From Gammaproteobacteria bacterium CG_4_10_14_0_2_um_filter_38_22 (GTDB lineage: Bacteria; Pseudomonadota; Gammaproteobacteria; Coxiellales; Coxiellaceae), in NCBI GenBank assembly GCA_002793195.1, contig PFPT01000063.1:1-36772 (forward strand): a DNA stretch of 36,772 nt. The letters are read 5' to 3'. Below, piece after piece: positions 1 through 7,926 of the stretch (its first letter is position 1; each line of letters begins with the position of its first letter). The notes under the pieces were generated by a model. It saw only the letters and a program-made list of their open reading frames with translations. It was not told where the DNA came from and searched no databases. The position numbers and the translations under genes are program-made.

Positions 1-96
1 AGCTTGATTAACATTTTCAGATTTCAAAGCCAGTTGCACAGCTTCATTTTTAAATTCTTCTGTGTACTTTCTTGCATTTCTAGTCGTTTCATTCAC
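1..96 (-). CDS. IS3-family transposase OrfA, N-terminal part (partial)
   Basis: Only 32 codons are in the window. The frame opens with GTG at 94-96, and no in-frame ATG lies upstream before a stop. The residues match the start of the small DNA-binding OrfA protein of IS3-type elements, which binds the terminal repeats and is fused by -1 frameshifting to the catalytic OrfB. The start is uncertain: AAAGAGG lies directly against the GTG, which is too close for a normal ribosome site. An ATG at 90-92 is better placed but is in another frame. Either the 5' end carries a frameshift or the true start is unusual. The catalytic DDE part would lie left of the window. Confidence 0.55.
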   Translation of the reverse strand, partial: MNETTRNARKYTEEFKNEAVQLALKSENVNQA

Positions 97-141
97 CTCT
101 TTGTTATTTATATTCTAACAAATTGGTGTCCACTAAAACGA
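1..141 (-). mobile_element. End of an IS3-family-like insertion sequence (partial, runs off the window)
   Basis: Reading leftward, positions 96 to 1 encode 32 residues containing KYTEEFKNEAVQLALKSENV, which looks like the N-terminal helix-turn-helix of an IS3-type OrfA transposase (HTH_Tnp_1). About 40 bases further out, around 126-140, lies AGTGGACACC (minus-strand sense), which resembles terminal repeats of this family. The exact outer end was not fixed, because the other end of the element is outside the window. The element abuts a tyrosine recombinase gene that lacks its 5' part, so insertion or a linked deletion probably truncated that gene. Confidence 0.65.
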
Positions 142-161
142 GGTAAGATTAATACATCGAT

Positions 162-524
162 ATGATTGGCTCAAATCAACAATGGCTATTTCCATCGAAG
201 CGATCTGCGTCAACGCATGTGATGAATATTGAAAAAGCATTTCGACGTGTTGTGGCAAGAGCAGGGTTGAATCCAAAAGAAATTGTTCGACATACATTGC
301 GTCATACGGCTATTATGCACTTGGTGCAAGCGGGTGTTGATTTGCCAACTGTGCAGCGTATTTCTGGTCACAAGTCATTGCAAATGGTGGTGCGGTATAG
401 TCATCAGAATGGTAGTCATATTCAGTCGGCGATGGATAAGCTTGAGAAACGTTATGAAATATACGCAAACAAGATAATCAACAATGAACAAAAAAATGAT
501 GAGGCTATGGGTCACGTTACATAG
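162..524 (+). pseudogene. Tyrosine recombinase (phage-type integrase), C-terminal remnant
   Basis: The 120 residues carry the C-terminal half of a tyrosine recombinase catalytic domain: HTLRH (His44, Arg47), GHKSLQ (His70) and the nucleophile Tyr79 in RYSH. The N-terminal core-binding domain and the first catalytic arginine are missing; intact integrases are usually about 300-400 residues. The same frame is closed by TAA at 150-152, just inside the IS end, so nothing upstream can be restored. This is a dead remnant, most likely broken by the neighbouring IS element. Its stop codon lies inside a 16-bp sequence that recurs at 1073-1088. A recombinase close to a tRNA gene fits a former integration site at that tRNA. 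Confidence 0.8.
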
Positions 525-532
525 ACTCAAAA
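517..532 (+). repeat. 16-bp direct repeat, copy 1
   Basis: TTACATAGACTCAAAA, identical to 1073-1088. It contains the stop codon of the recombinase remnant (TAG, 522-524) and, on the other strand, the last codon and stop (TGA, 527-529) of the 169-residue orphan. It could be an attachment-site-like repeat or a duplication scar. Confidence 0.75.
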
Positions 533-1036
533 TGGTCTTTGAGTATTTCTAAATTCTATTTTTTTAATCCAGCATTTATTGCCATGTTGATCGATAAGAG
601 CTACATCAGATAACAGAGAATCACCAATTTTCAATGGCGGTGGAATAATCCAAAATTGTAAGCTGACAGTGGATGTTGCGCCAGGAGGAATCTGATAATT
701 ACTCCACATCATGAGTTCGCTGGTGCGTGATTTTTTCAGTTTGGCGCCCGTTATTAGTAGGTCAGTATTTTTTATATTGGTTACTTGAAATTTAGCGGCA
801 ACTTGCATGCCTGGTTCTTCACCTTGCTTGCCCATGTGCCACCAGTATTCGTATTGTGAAAGAGCGAGTATTACCATCGTTTTTTCTTTGTGCAGGATTT
901 TTCTAATCCAGGAAAAAAACAGTTTAATGTTTACAATCACAGTTTCAAGTTTGAATGAGAGAAAAAGGAGAAAGCCAATAGAGAGTGTGATGCCAATGCC
1001 AATGTTTAAGATTGGGTTGTTTATATTTAAAACCAT
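527..1036 (-). CDS. Hypothetical single-pass membrane protein
   Basis: A 169-residue protein that I do not recognise. Residues about 8-28 form one hydrophobic segment (IGIGITLSIGFLLFLSF). A basic stretch follows, and then a soluble domain of about 110 residues that is mostly beta-like (TNIKNTDLLITGAKL, then a GATSTVSLQFWI stretch). This suggests an N-terminally anchored, Ig-like or lipid-associated fold, but that is only a guess. The ATG at 1034-1036 has no clear ribosome site. The gene lies between a recombinase remnant and a tRNA and is bracketed by a 16-bp direct repeat, so it is probably cargo of a small integrated element rather than core genome. Confidence 0.6.
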   Translation of the reverse strand: MVLNINNPILNIGIGITLSIGFLLFLSFKLETVIVNIKLFFSWIRKILHKEKTMVILALSQYEYWWHMGKQGEEPGMQVAAKFQVTNIKNTDLLITGAKLKKSRTSELMMWSNYQIPPGATSTVSLQFWIIPPPLKIGDSLLSDVALIDQHGNKCWIKKIEFRNTQRPF

Positions 1037-1072
1037 AGGGAGTCTTCACTGGCGTGCTTGATTACACAGGAA

Positions 1073-1088
1073 TTACATAGACTCAAAA
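1073..1088 (+). repeat. 16-bp direct repeat, copy 2
   Basis: Exact copy of 517-532, 556 bp away, on the far side of the orphan membrane protein gene and 39 bp from the 3' end of the tRNA gene. Confidence 0.75.
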
Positions 1089-1127
1089 ACAACAACCTTA
1101 AAAATCTGCGTAACCATTTGATTTATA

Positions 1128-1204
<77 letters not shown>

Positions 1205-1308
1205 GTTAATCTTCGTCTTTTGCTTTTATGCTTTGTTGCAATTTTCGCTCACTCAAGTCATGTGCCAATCAGTACACGCCTTTGTTTGCTCAAATGGCGC
1301 CCCGCCTA

Positions 1309-1338
1309 AAAGCAAAATACTCGACAAACACTTTCGAG
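1309..1338 (-). terminator. Possible weak terminator after rpoD
   Basis: On the minus strand, 11 bases after the rpoD stop, CTCGA and TCGAG form a 5-bp stem with a 9-base loop, followed by TATTTTGCTTTT. The stem is short, so termination may be partial and some transcripts may read into the tRNA gene. Confidence 0.35.
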
Positions 1339-1348
1339 CGTTACAAAC

Positions 1349-3361
1349 TTATTCTTCACCTTCCTGATCTAAAAAGCTTTGCATTTTTTCAGCGCGAGTG
1401 GGGTGACGCAACTTGCGTAATGCTTTTGCTTCAATTTGACGAATACGTTCACGTGTTACATCAAATTGTTTTCCGACTTCTTCTAATGTGTGATCGGTGT
1501 TCATGTCAATTCCGAAACGCATGCGTAATACTTTTGCTTCACGTGGTGTCAAGCTAGACAACACTTCGCGCATGGCTTCGCGCAAACCCGATGAAGTTGC
1601 AAAATCAACAGGTGATTCAATGTTAGTGTCTTCAATGAAATCGCCTAAGCTTGAATCTTCATCTTCACCAATAGGTGTTTCCATGGAAATGGGTTCTTTC
1701 GCAATCTTTAATACCTTGCGAATTTTATCTTCCGGCATATCCATGTGTTTGCTGAGTTCTTCTGGTGTTGGCTCAAGCCCTGTTTCTTGCATGATTTGTC
1801 GGCTAATGCGATTTAATTTATTAATGGTTTCGATCATGTGCACAGGAATACGAATGGTGCGCGCTTGATCGGCAATCGAACGGGTGATAGCTTGGCGAAT
1901 CCACCAAGTTGCATAGGTTGAAAATTTATAACCGCGACGATACTCGAATTTATCAACGGCTTTCATCAAACCAATGTTGCCTTCTTGAATCAAATCTAAA
2001 AATTGTAATCCCCGATTCGTGTATTTTTTAGCAATCGAAATAACAAGACGTAAATTCGCTTCAATCATTTCTTTTTTTGCGCGGCGTGATTTGGCTTCGC
2101 CAATAGAGACGCGGCGATTGATTTCTTTGATGTCGTGCACAGGCAAATTACTGGTTTCTTCAATCAGTGCCAATTTTTTCTGTGCGCGATGTATTTCTTT
2201 TTCCATCGTTGTTAATGTATTGGCTGCTTTAGGGTGTGCTTTGCTAAAGGTAGCCAGCCACTTTAAATCAGACTCATGGCCTGAAAACGAATGAATAAAA
2301 TCTTTGCGTGGTGTCTTTGCGCTGGTCACGCATATTTTCATGATGATGCGTTCTTGTTCGCGTGTTTCGCGTAACAAGTTACGTAGACGCATTGTTTGTC
2401 GCATGAATTGTTTAATAGATAATTTAAATTTAGCGTAATGTTCAGAAACAGCATCGCGATATTTTGCTGTTGTTTTATGCTGTTTGCCGTTTTTCTTGAT
2501 AGAGCTGGTGTATTTTTCAAACAACTCTTCTAGAATTTTGATTTGTTCAGCAGTGTAGACGGGGTCTGGTCCGTTGTCGCCAAATGCATCTTCTTCTTCA
2601 TCTGCTGTTTCGCCAGCAGCTATAGCGCCGTCAGTGCTTTCATCATCGTCATCATCTGTTTTAACCGCAGCAGATTTATTGTCATCTTTCGTTGTTGCTT
2701 TCGTTTTTGATTTTGCTGCGATAGCAATGGCTTCCGCTTCTTCTTCGGCTTCAGCTAACTCTAATGCTTTTGCAATTTTAGCGTTTTCTGCTATTTCTGC
2801 CATAGCGGCCATCGCTGCTTCATCTAGCTCAAAATAGCCAGAAAGAATATCGCTTAGGCGACCTTCTTGTGCAACAATTTTATGATAACGTTTGATAAAA
2901 CTTTCGATAATTTCAGGATAATAAACCAGGGCAGACATAACTTGGCGAATGCCGCTTTCAATGCGTTTTGCGATTTCAATTTCACCTTCGCGTGTGAGCA
3001 GTTCAACGCTGCCCATTTCGCGCATGTACATACGAACAGGATCGGTGGTGCGATTTTCAGTGGCAATCGCTTCGATCACTTCGGTGATTTCTTCTTCTTC
3101 ATCATCGTTGTCATCGGCGAGTAATAATTCATTTTCATCGGGTGGCACTTCGTAAACACGAATACCCATTTCGTTTAATCTGTCGATAATGCTTTCCATT
3201 TGATTGGGATCAACAAAATCGCTGGGTAATAAATTTAATAAGTCTTCGTGTGTGAGGTAACCTTTGCGCTTAGCTTCTTGCGTCAGCGCATTAAAGCCAG
3301 AAGCAGTTGTTGTAGCGTTGTTTGTATTTTGTTGTGGTTGTGAAATAATTTTAGATGCCAT
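1349..3361 (-). CDS. rpoD: RNA polymerase primary sigma factor RpoD (sigma-70)
   Basis: A 670-residue protein with the full group 1 sigma layout. Region 1.1 lies near residues 20-75. Region 1.2 is [12 protein letters not shown] (106-117). Region 2 includes [33 protein letters not shown] and [13 protein letters not shown], which recognise the -10 element and melt DNA. Region 3 follows. Region 4 ends with [20 protein letters not shown], the -35-binding helix-turn-helix. It is about 57 residues longer than E. coli sigma-70. The excess sits in the non-conserved region between 1.2 and 2.1: residues about 179-266 are Ala/Glu-rich, then Lys-rich, then a run of Asp. It is the last gene of rpsU-yqeY-dnaG-rpoD, with a 118-bp gap after dnaG that could hold an internal promoter, though I could not define one. 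Confidence 0.98.
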   Translation of the reverse strand: MASKIISQPQQNTNNATTTASGFNALTQEAKRKGYLTHEDLLNLLPSDFVDPNQMESIIDRLNEMGIRVYEVPPDENELLLADDNDDEEEEITEVIEAIATENRTTDPVRMYMREMGSVELLTREGEIEIAKRIESGIRQVMSALVYYPEIIESFIKRYHKIVAQEGRLSDILSGYFELDEAAMAAMAEIAENAKIAKALELAEAEEEAEAIAIAAKSKTKATTKDDNKSAAVKTDDDDDESTDGAIAAGETADEEEDAFGDNGPDPVYTAEQIKILEELFEKYTSSIKKNGKQHKTTAKYRDAVSEHYAKFKLSIKQFMRQTMRLRNLLRETREQERIIMKICVTSAKTPRKDFIHSFSGHESDLKWLATFSKAHPKAANTLTTMEKEIHRAQKKLALIEETSNLPVHDIKEINRRVSIGEAKSRRAKKEMIEANLRLVISIAKKYTNRGLQFLDLIQEGNIGLMKAVDKFEYRRGYKFSTYATWWIRQAITRSIADQARTIRIPVHMIETINKLNRISRQIMQETGLEPTPEELSKHMDMPEDKIRKVLKIAKEPISMETPIGEDEDSSLGDFIEDTNIESPVDFATSSGLREAMREVLSSLTPREAKVLRMRFGIDMNTDHTLEEVGKQFDVTRERIRQIEAKALRKLRHPTRAEKMQSFLDQEGEE

Positions 3362-3479
3362 GGGATGATAACCTCAACTCACTAAACTGTAGGACTAATG
3401 AAAAACATGAAAATTCAATCGACGCCAACAAACCTGCTATTCTAGCGGCAAGAATCACTTTATACCAGCCTTTTGATGT

Positions 3480-5237
3480 TTATTCTTGAGAAGTTGTAAT
3501 CGTATTTTTTTTAGACAAAAGTAATTTAACTTGTTCTTTTTCTTCTGTGCTGAGTTCAGTGTCACCTGCTTTTGCAATTAAGTGAGCCAACTCTTGCGAT
3601 TGATCTTGTTCGTGCAATCTTTTTAAGGCATCTCTAAATTCAGCATTTCTGCCTTCAAATGGAATATGGAGCGGATAAGTGGCAATAGCCGCAATCAACG
3701 CACGTTGAGCAGGGTCTGGCGTGTCTTCAAGTAACTCACCAATTGGTAATGCGGGTTGCTCAGTGCATCGTGTTATTAAATCCAGTAACAGTTTTTTTTC
3801 TGCAGACGTATTGTTTTTTGTGGTTGCGGCAAAATCAACAGTGTCTGCTGCAAATTCCGGATGATGTAATAACAGCTGAATCGCAGATTGGATTGGCGTT
3901 AAACGTTCATGCAATCTAGGTGTGGTTAATTTAATATTTTGTTTGGTTGTGTTGTTTTTTGATATGGACGTGGGTGTGATTTTTTCACGCGCCATTTGCA
4001 GGTGTGTTGCCAATGCATCTAATAATAAATTTTTATAAATACCGTCGGGCATGGTATTTAAGTGTTCGTTTGCTTGTTTAGCAAACGCTGCTTTGTTGGC
4101 AATGCTGTTTAAGGGAAATTCTTTTTCGAGCTCTTCAAAAAAAACAGTTGAAAGGGGGTGTGCGCGATCAATTAATTTTTCGAAGGCAGTTTTCCCAATT
4201 TTGCGAACCAAGCTGTCGGGATCTTCGTTAGGTGGTAAAAATAAAACACGTAAATTAATGCCGTCACGTAACAAAGGCAGGCTGATTGTTAATGCTTTCC
4301 AGGCTGCTTTTCTGCCAGCATTGTCACCATCAAAGCAAAAAATAATATCGGAAGTGTAGCGCAATAGTAACTGTGTGTGTTTGACATTAAAGGCAGTGCC
4401 TAATGTGGCAACGGCATAATGGATGTCTTGCTGTGCCAGTGAGATCACATCCAGATAGCCTTCAACGATCAGCGCGCGTTGTAATTTGCGTTGATGCTGA
4501 CACATTTCATATAAACCATAAAGTGTTTGGCTCTTGTGAAAAATAGGTGTCTCTGGCGAATTGAGGTACTTGGGTGTTTCGTTGGTGAGTGTGCGTCCGC
4601 CGAAACCAATTGTGCGTCCGCGCGCGTCGCGAATTGGAAATATAATGCGATCGCGGAAACGATCGTAATAATGCGCTGGATTTTTTTCAATGGTCATGCC
4701 TGTTGTGGCTAATGCTTCGCGTTCGGTTTTACTTTTTCCTAGTGTTTGGGATAAAAATTCCCAGGCGTTTGGTGCATAGCCAATGCCAAAATCTTTCGCC
4801 ACTTTTCCAGTTAATCCGCGATTTTTGAGATAGGTGATGGCGGTCGATGATTTTTTTAATGCTACTTGATACAGTAATTGTGCATCATGTAATAACCGAT
4901 AAAACACATCAAACTGTGCGATTTCAGCGTCATTTTTCTCAAGCGGCACGGTGAGTCCCAGCTGTTGCGCTAAGTCCGTTACCGCGTCAACAAAAGTGAG
5001 ATGATCATATTCCATTAAAAACCCAATGACGTTGCCATGTGCGCCACACCCAAAACAATAATAAAATTGTTTGGTTTGACTGACGGTAAACGAAGGTGTT
5101 TTTTCAGAATGAAAAGGGCAGCATGCTACATGGGTGTTGCCACGTTTTTTTAATTCAATGCGTGATTCAATTAAGGCAACAATGTCACTACGTGTAACAA
5201 TATCTTGTATGAAATTTTTAGGAATGCGGTTTGTCAT
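3480..5237 (-). CDS. dnaG: DNA primase DnaG
   Basis: A 585-residue primase that makes RNA primers at the replication fork with DnaB. The N-terminal CHC2 zinc ribbon has Cys40, His43, Cys61 and Cys64, the same numbering as E. coli. The TOPRIM domain follows, with IVEGYLDVI (catalytic Glu) and FCFDGDNAGRKAA (metal-binding Asp residues). The C-terminal part (about 430-585) is the poorly conserved helicase-binding domain, ending in a Lys- and Thr-rich tail. The length is normal for the family. It lies 72 bp after yqeY and upstream of rpoD on the same strand, as in the macromolecular-synthesis operon of many gammaproteobacteria. Confidence 0.97.
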   Translation of the reverse strand: MTNRIPKNFIQDIVTRSDIVALIESRIELKKRGNTHVACCPFHSEKTPSFTVSQTKQFYYCFGCGAHGNVIGFLMEYDHLTFVDAVTDLAQQLGLTVPLEKNDAEIAQFDVFYRLLHDAQLLYQVALKKSSTAITYLKNRGLTGKVAKDFGIGYAPNAWEFLSQTLGKSKTEREALATTGMTIEKNPAHYYDRFRDRIIFPIRDARGRTIGFGGRTLTNETPKYLNSPETPIFHKSQTLYGLYEMCQHQRKLQRALIVEGYLDVISLAQQDIHYAVATLGTAFNVKHTQLLLRYTSDIIFCFDGDNAGRKAAWKALTISLPLLRDGINLRVLFLPPNEDPDSLVRKIGKTAFEKLIDRAHPLSTVFFEELEKEFPLNSIANKAAFAKQANEHLNTMPDGIYKNLLLDALATHLQMAREKITPTSISKNNTTKQNIKLTTPRLHERLTPIQSAIQLLLHHPEFAADTVDFAATTKNNTSAEKKLLLDLITRCTEQPALPIGELLEDTPDPAQRALIAAIATYPLHIPFEGRNAEFRDALKRLHEQDQSQELAHLIAKAGDTELSTEEKEQVKLLLSKKNTITTSQE

Positions 5238-5309
5238 GCCGTTTATTGTATACTCATTTCACAATCTTTGAATGTTTTTTGTTCTGATTTTGAGGTGAGG
5301 TTGTGGCAA

Positions 5310-5762
5310 TTATTTTAATTTGCTTTTGATCTTTTCGCTGATTTTGCCCATGTCTGCGCGACCTTGTGCTTTGGGCTTGATTATTGCCATGACGCTGCCC
5401 ATTTCTTTGACCATAACGGCACCGGATTTTTTGATGGCATCTTCAATTAATTTGTCGATTTCATGGTCATTCATTTGTTCGGGTAGATAAGCGTTGAGCT
5501 GTGTGATCTCTTGCTCTTCTTTTTCAGCTAATTCAGGGCGTTTGGCATCGTGAAATTGGGTTGCTGATTCACGGCGTTGTTTGATCATTTTGTTGAGAAT
5601 AGATAAAACGTCTGAATCAGACAGTTCAATGCGTTCGTCTACTTCTCTTTGTTTGATTGCAGCTAACAGCATGCGAATTGTGCCAAGGCGCGAAGTTTCT
5701 TTGGCGCGCATGGCAGATTTCATGTCTTCTAAAATGCGTTTTTTTAAAGCGCTGTCAGCCAT
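5310..5762 (-). CDS. yqeY: GatB/YqeY domain protein
   Basis: A 150-residue protein of the YqeY family, related to the tail domain of the GatB subunit of Asp/Glu-tRNA amidotransferase. The start (LKKRILEDMKSAMRAKE) and the segments LGTIRMLLAAIKQREVD and LPEQMNDHEIDKLI are typical, as is the Lys-rich C-terminus (QGRADMGKISEKIKSKLK). Its exact role is unproven; a link to tRNA or translation is inferred from the domain. It sits 23 bp after rpsU and before dnaG, an arrangement common outside the enterics, so it is probably cotranscribed with both. Confidence 0.93.
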   Translation of the reverse strand: MADSALKKRILEDMKSAMRAKETSRLGTIRMLLAAIKQREVDERIELSDSDVLSILNKMIKQRRESATQFHDAKRPELAEKEEQEITQLNAYLPEQMNDHEIDKLIEDAIKKSGAVMVKEMGSVMAIIKPKAQGRADMGKISEKIKSKLK

Positions 5763-5785
5763 AACAATCCCTGGAATTACTGAAA

Positions 5786-6010
5786 TTAATGACGAATACG
5801 TTCTCTTTCGAGTGTTTCTTGCTCTTTTTGAAGTTTTTTCGCAAATCGTTTTACTGCCGCAGCATGTTTACGTTTACGTTTTGTGGTTGGTTTTTCATAA
5901 TATTCCATTTGGCGTAACTTGGTTGGAATACCTGCTTTTTCGCATGCGCGTTTAAAGCGACGTAATGCAACGTCAAATGAACCAGTTTCTTGAATATCCA
6001 CTGTTGGCAT
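5786..6010 (-). CDS. rpsU: Small ribosomal subunit protein bS21
   Basis: A 74-residue basic protein. The core [18 protein letters not shown] and the basic stretch [17 protein letters not shown] are hallmarks of bS21, which binds near the 3' end of 16S rRNA and helps mRNA engagement. E. coli bS21 has 71 residues, so the length is normal. It is the first gene of the operon. An AAGG ribosome site precedes the ATG at 6008-6010, and a sigma-70-like promoter lies just upstream (6053-6081). Its transcript probably carries yqeY, dnaG and rpoD. Confidence 0.97.
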   Translation of the reverse strand: MPTVDIQETGSFDVALRRFKRACEKAGIPTKLRQMEYYEKPTTKRKRKHAAAVKRFAKKLQKEQETLERERIRH

Positions 6011-6052
6011 CGTGTTTTTTACCTTATGTTATCCGTGAGAATAGAACGGGTG

Positions 6053-6081
6053 ATATTAATGGTTTTGATGCCTTAATGCAA
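6053..6081 (-). promoter_or_regulatory. Sigma-70-type promoter of the rpsU operon
   Basis: On the minus strand, TTGCAT (6076-6081) and TAATAT (6053-6058) are separated by exactly 17 bp. Transcription would start near 6046, giving a leader of about 36 nt before rpsU. It was found by reading and has not been tested. Confidence 0.65.
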
Positions 6082-6180
6082 CGACTTGTTAAGGCCTGCC
6101 GTCAAATCGGGTGTTTATTTGAAAAGCACGGAAAATTGGATCAATGACGATGCTTGCAATACCTCCAATGCAACGTACAT

Positions 6181-6210
6181 TTGCGAGGTTGTGTCATTTA
6201 TCAGTATAAT
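6181..6210 (+). promoter_or_regulatory. Candidate promoter for the holin-like gene
   Basis: TTGCGA (6181-6186) and a consensus TATAAT (6205-6210) with an 18-bp spacer. The expected leader before the ATG at 6272 is about 55 nt. Confidence 0.5.
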
Positions 6211-6271
6211 CGAGAAGATTTCAGAATGACTGAGGTCAGGGTGCTTATATTTCGATGCAAAGGAGAGTGTG

Positions 6272-6571
6272 ATGTCTAAGTATTGTGGAAAAATTTATCC
6301 AGTGAGTTTTGGTTTTGCTTGGGGATTGATTTCAGGTTTGGGTTGGATGCTGTTGGCCTGGGCAGGTGCGCGCTGGGGTTTTGGTTTGATTTTATTGAAG
6401 CTGATGGGCACCGTATATTTAGGACTAGCGCCTAGTTTTGTGGGTGGATTATGGGGTTTGCTTTGGGGCTTTATTGATTTTTTTGTTTTTGGTTTGCTGG
6501 TAGCACTTGTTTATAACTGTGCGACCTGTTGTTTTGCTCCTGGTGGATCATGTGATTCTTCATGTAAATAA
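6272..6571 (+). CDS. Small integral membrane protein of the bacteriophage-holin-like family
   Basis: 99 residues with three hydrophobic segments (about 12-30, 34-52 and 58-82). The pattern FGFAWGLISGLGWM, then YLGLAPSFVGGLWGLLWGFIDFFVFGLLVALVYN, is that of a chromosomal family usually labelled bacteriophage holin. In that family the GxxxGLxWGFxDGFxxG stretch and the final WLYN are conserved. No lysis genes are nearby, so a true holin role is doubtful; the function is unknown. The C-terminus is Cys-rich (CATCCFAPGGSC, then a final CK). ATG 6272 was chosen over GTG 6269 because AAAGGAG lies 7 bases upstream. The gene is monocistronic, with a promoter and a strong terminator. Confidence 0.75.
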   Translation: MSKYCGKIYPVSFGFAWGLISGLGWMLLAWAGARWGFGLILLKLMGTVYLGLAPSFVGGLWGLLWGFIDFFVFGLLVALVYNCATCCFAPGGSCDSSCK

Positions 6572-6583
6572 TTTACGTAATGC

Positions 6584-6620
6584 AATGCCCCCTTTCTTTT
6601 TGAAAGAGGGGCATTTTATT
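6584..6620 (+). terminator. Rho-independent terminator after the holin-like gene
   Basis: The arms AATGCCCC and GGGGCATT, continued by CTTTC and GAAAG with one bulged base, enclose a T-rich loop and are followed by TTATTTT. It separates this gene from nhaA, whose start codon is only 12 bases further on. Confidence 0.88.
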
Positions 6621-6631
6621 TTAAGCCAACT

Positions 6632-7813
6632 ATGAATAGATTGATTTCGTTACGATTAATTCGCGAGTTTACTAAGCTTGAATCTAGCGCCGGTATTATT
6701 TTATTTGGTACGGCTGTTTTGGCTTTATTGATTGATAACACCCCTTGGGCTCATTTTTACGAAGCTTTTTTTCAAATGAAAATTAGTTTTTCAGTAGGGC
6801 ATTTTAAATTAGAAAAACCCCTGCTTTTGTGGGTGAATGATGGATTTATGTCTGTGTTTTTCTTGCTGGTTGGAATGGAAATAAAGCGAGAAATGTTGCA
6901 AGGTGAATTAAATTCCATTTCAAAGGCTATGTTGCCAGCGATTGCAGCGGTTGGCGGCATGATCGTGCCGATCTTAATTTATCTACATATGAATCAGTAT
7001 GATCCTGTTGGTTTAACGGGTTGGGCAATTCCAACTGCAACAGATACCGCCTTTGCATTGGCCATTTTGTCGATGCTGGGCAGTAGAATTCCGGTTACGC
7101 TTAAAATATTTTTAACAGCATTGGCTATTTTTGATGATATTGGCGCTATTGTGGTGATGGCGATTTTTTATTCGTCCCATGTTTCATGGGCCTTATTATT
7201 ATGTGCGCTTTTGTTGGTTGGTTTGTTGCTGTTGTTTAATTATCTTGGCGTGCAAGAGTTACCTGCTTATTTAATTGTAGGTGTGTTGTTGTGGTTATGT
7301 GTTTTAAAATCGGGTGTGCATGCAACTTTGGCAGGTATTATTTTGGCGGCGATGATTCCGATAAAAAATACAAAAGACATGGGGCGATCGCCATTGCATG
7401 TGTTGGAATCTAAATTGCATCCCTGGGTTGCGTTTGGTATTTTGCCTTTGTTTGCCTTTGCTAATGCAGGGGTCTCATTTTCAGGAATGAGTTGGCACCA
7501 ACTTTTTTCTCCTATTCCATTGGGTATTGCGTGTGGATTGTTTTTTGGAAAACAAATCGGTATTTGGGTTGCTACCATGCTGGGTGTGCGGCTGGGTATA
7601 TCGCAGTTACCTAAAAATGTAACGCCATTTGGACTGTATGCCATCAGCTTGGTTGCGGGCGTGGGTTTTACAATGAGCTTGTTTATTGGCACGTTGGCAT
7701 TTCATTCTGTCCCTCCTTTTGCAGCCTATGTGCGAATGGGTGTTATTCTTGGTTCGTTTTTTTCAGGACTTTTAGGGTATTGGATGTTACGATTAGCCTA
7801 TCCAAAAGTATGA
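6632..7813 (+). CDS. nhaA: Na+/H+ antiporter NhaA
   Basis: A 393-residue, 12-helix inner-membrane antiporter that exports Na+ (or Li+) in exchange for protons. The ion-binding elements are intact: PTATDTAFALAIL with Thr137-Asp138, and IFDDIGAIVV with Asp168-Asp169, corresponding to T132-D133 and D163-D164 of E. coli NhaA with a constant offset of five. The early segment SSAGIILFGTAVLALLIDNTPW and the late segment GVGFTMSLFIG are also family-typical. The ATG is preceded by only a weak ribosome site, and it begins just after the upstream gene's terminator, so its promoter may lie inside the preceding gene or overlap the hairpin region. Confidence 0.97.
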   Translation: MNRLISLRLIREFTKLESSAGIILFGTAVLALLIDNTPWAHFYEAFFQMKISFSVGHFKLEKPLLLWVNDGFMSVFFLLVGMEIKREMLQGELNSISKAMLPAIAAVGGMIVPILIYLHMNQYDPVGLTGWAIPTATDTAFALAILSMLGSRIPVTLKIFLTALAIFDDIGAIVVMAIFYSSHVSWALLLCALLLVGLLLLFNYLGVQELPAYLIVGVLLWLCVLKSGVHATLAGIILAAMIPIKNTKDMGRSPLHVLESKLHPWVAFGILPLFAFANAGVSFSGMSWHQLFSPIPLGIACGLFFGKQIGIWVATMLGVRLGISQLPKNVTPFGLYAISLVAGVGFTMSLFIGTLAFHSVPPFAAYVRMGVILGSFFSGLLGYWMLRLAYPKV

Positions 7814-7926
7814 TGTTTTGGTTTGGCTGAAATCGAGAGACCCTATTTTTTCCGCTTCAATAATCGATAAACTGCAATCAAGTAGCGATTAGCCAAAATG
7901 TCAGTATATATTTAAGAGGTTTTTTT

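Noticed and set aside
1228-1557. 109-codon ORF on the plus strand over the end of rpoD
   Set aside because: It is a shadow of the conserved region 4 of rpoD on the other strand.
2574-2837. Ser/Ala-rich ORF on the plus strand inside rpoD
   Set aside because: It is the antisense reading of the low-complexity linker of sigma-70; no ribosome site and no family match.
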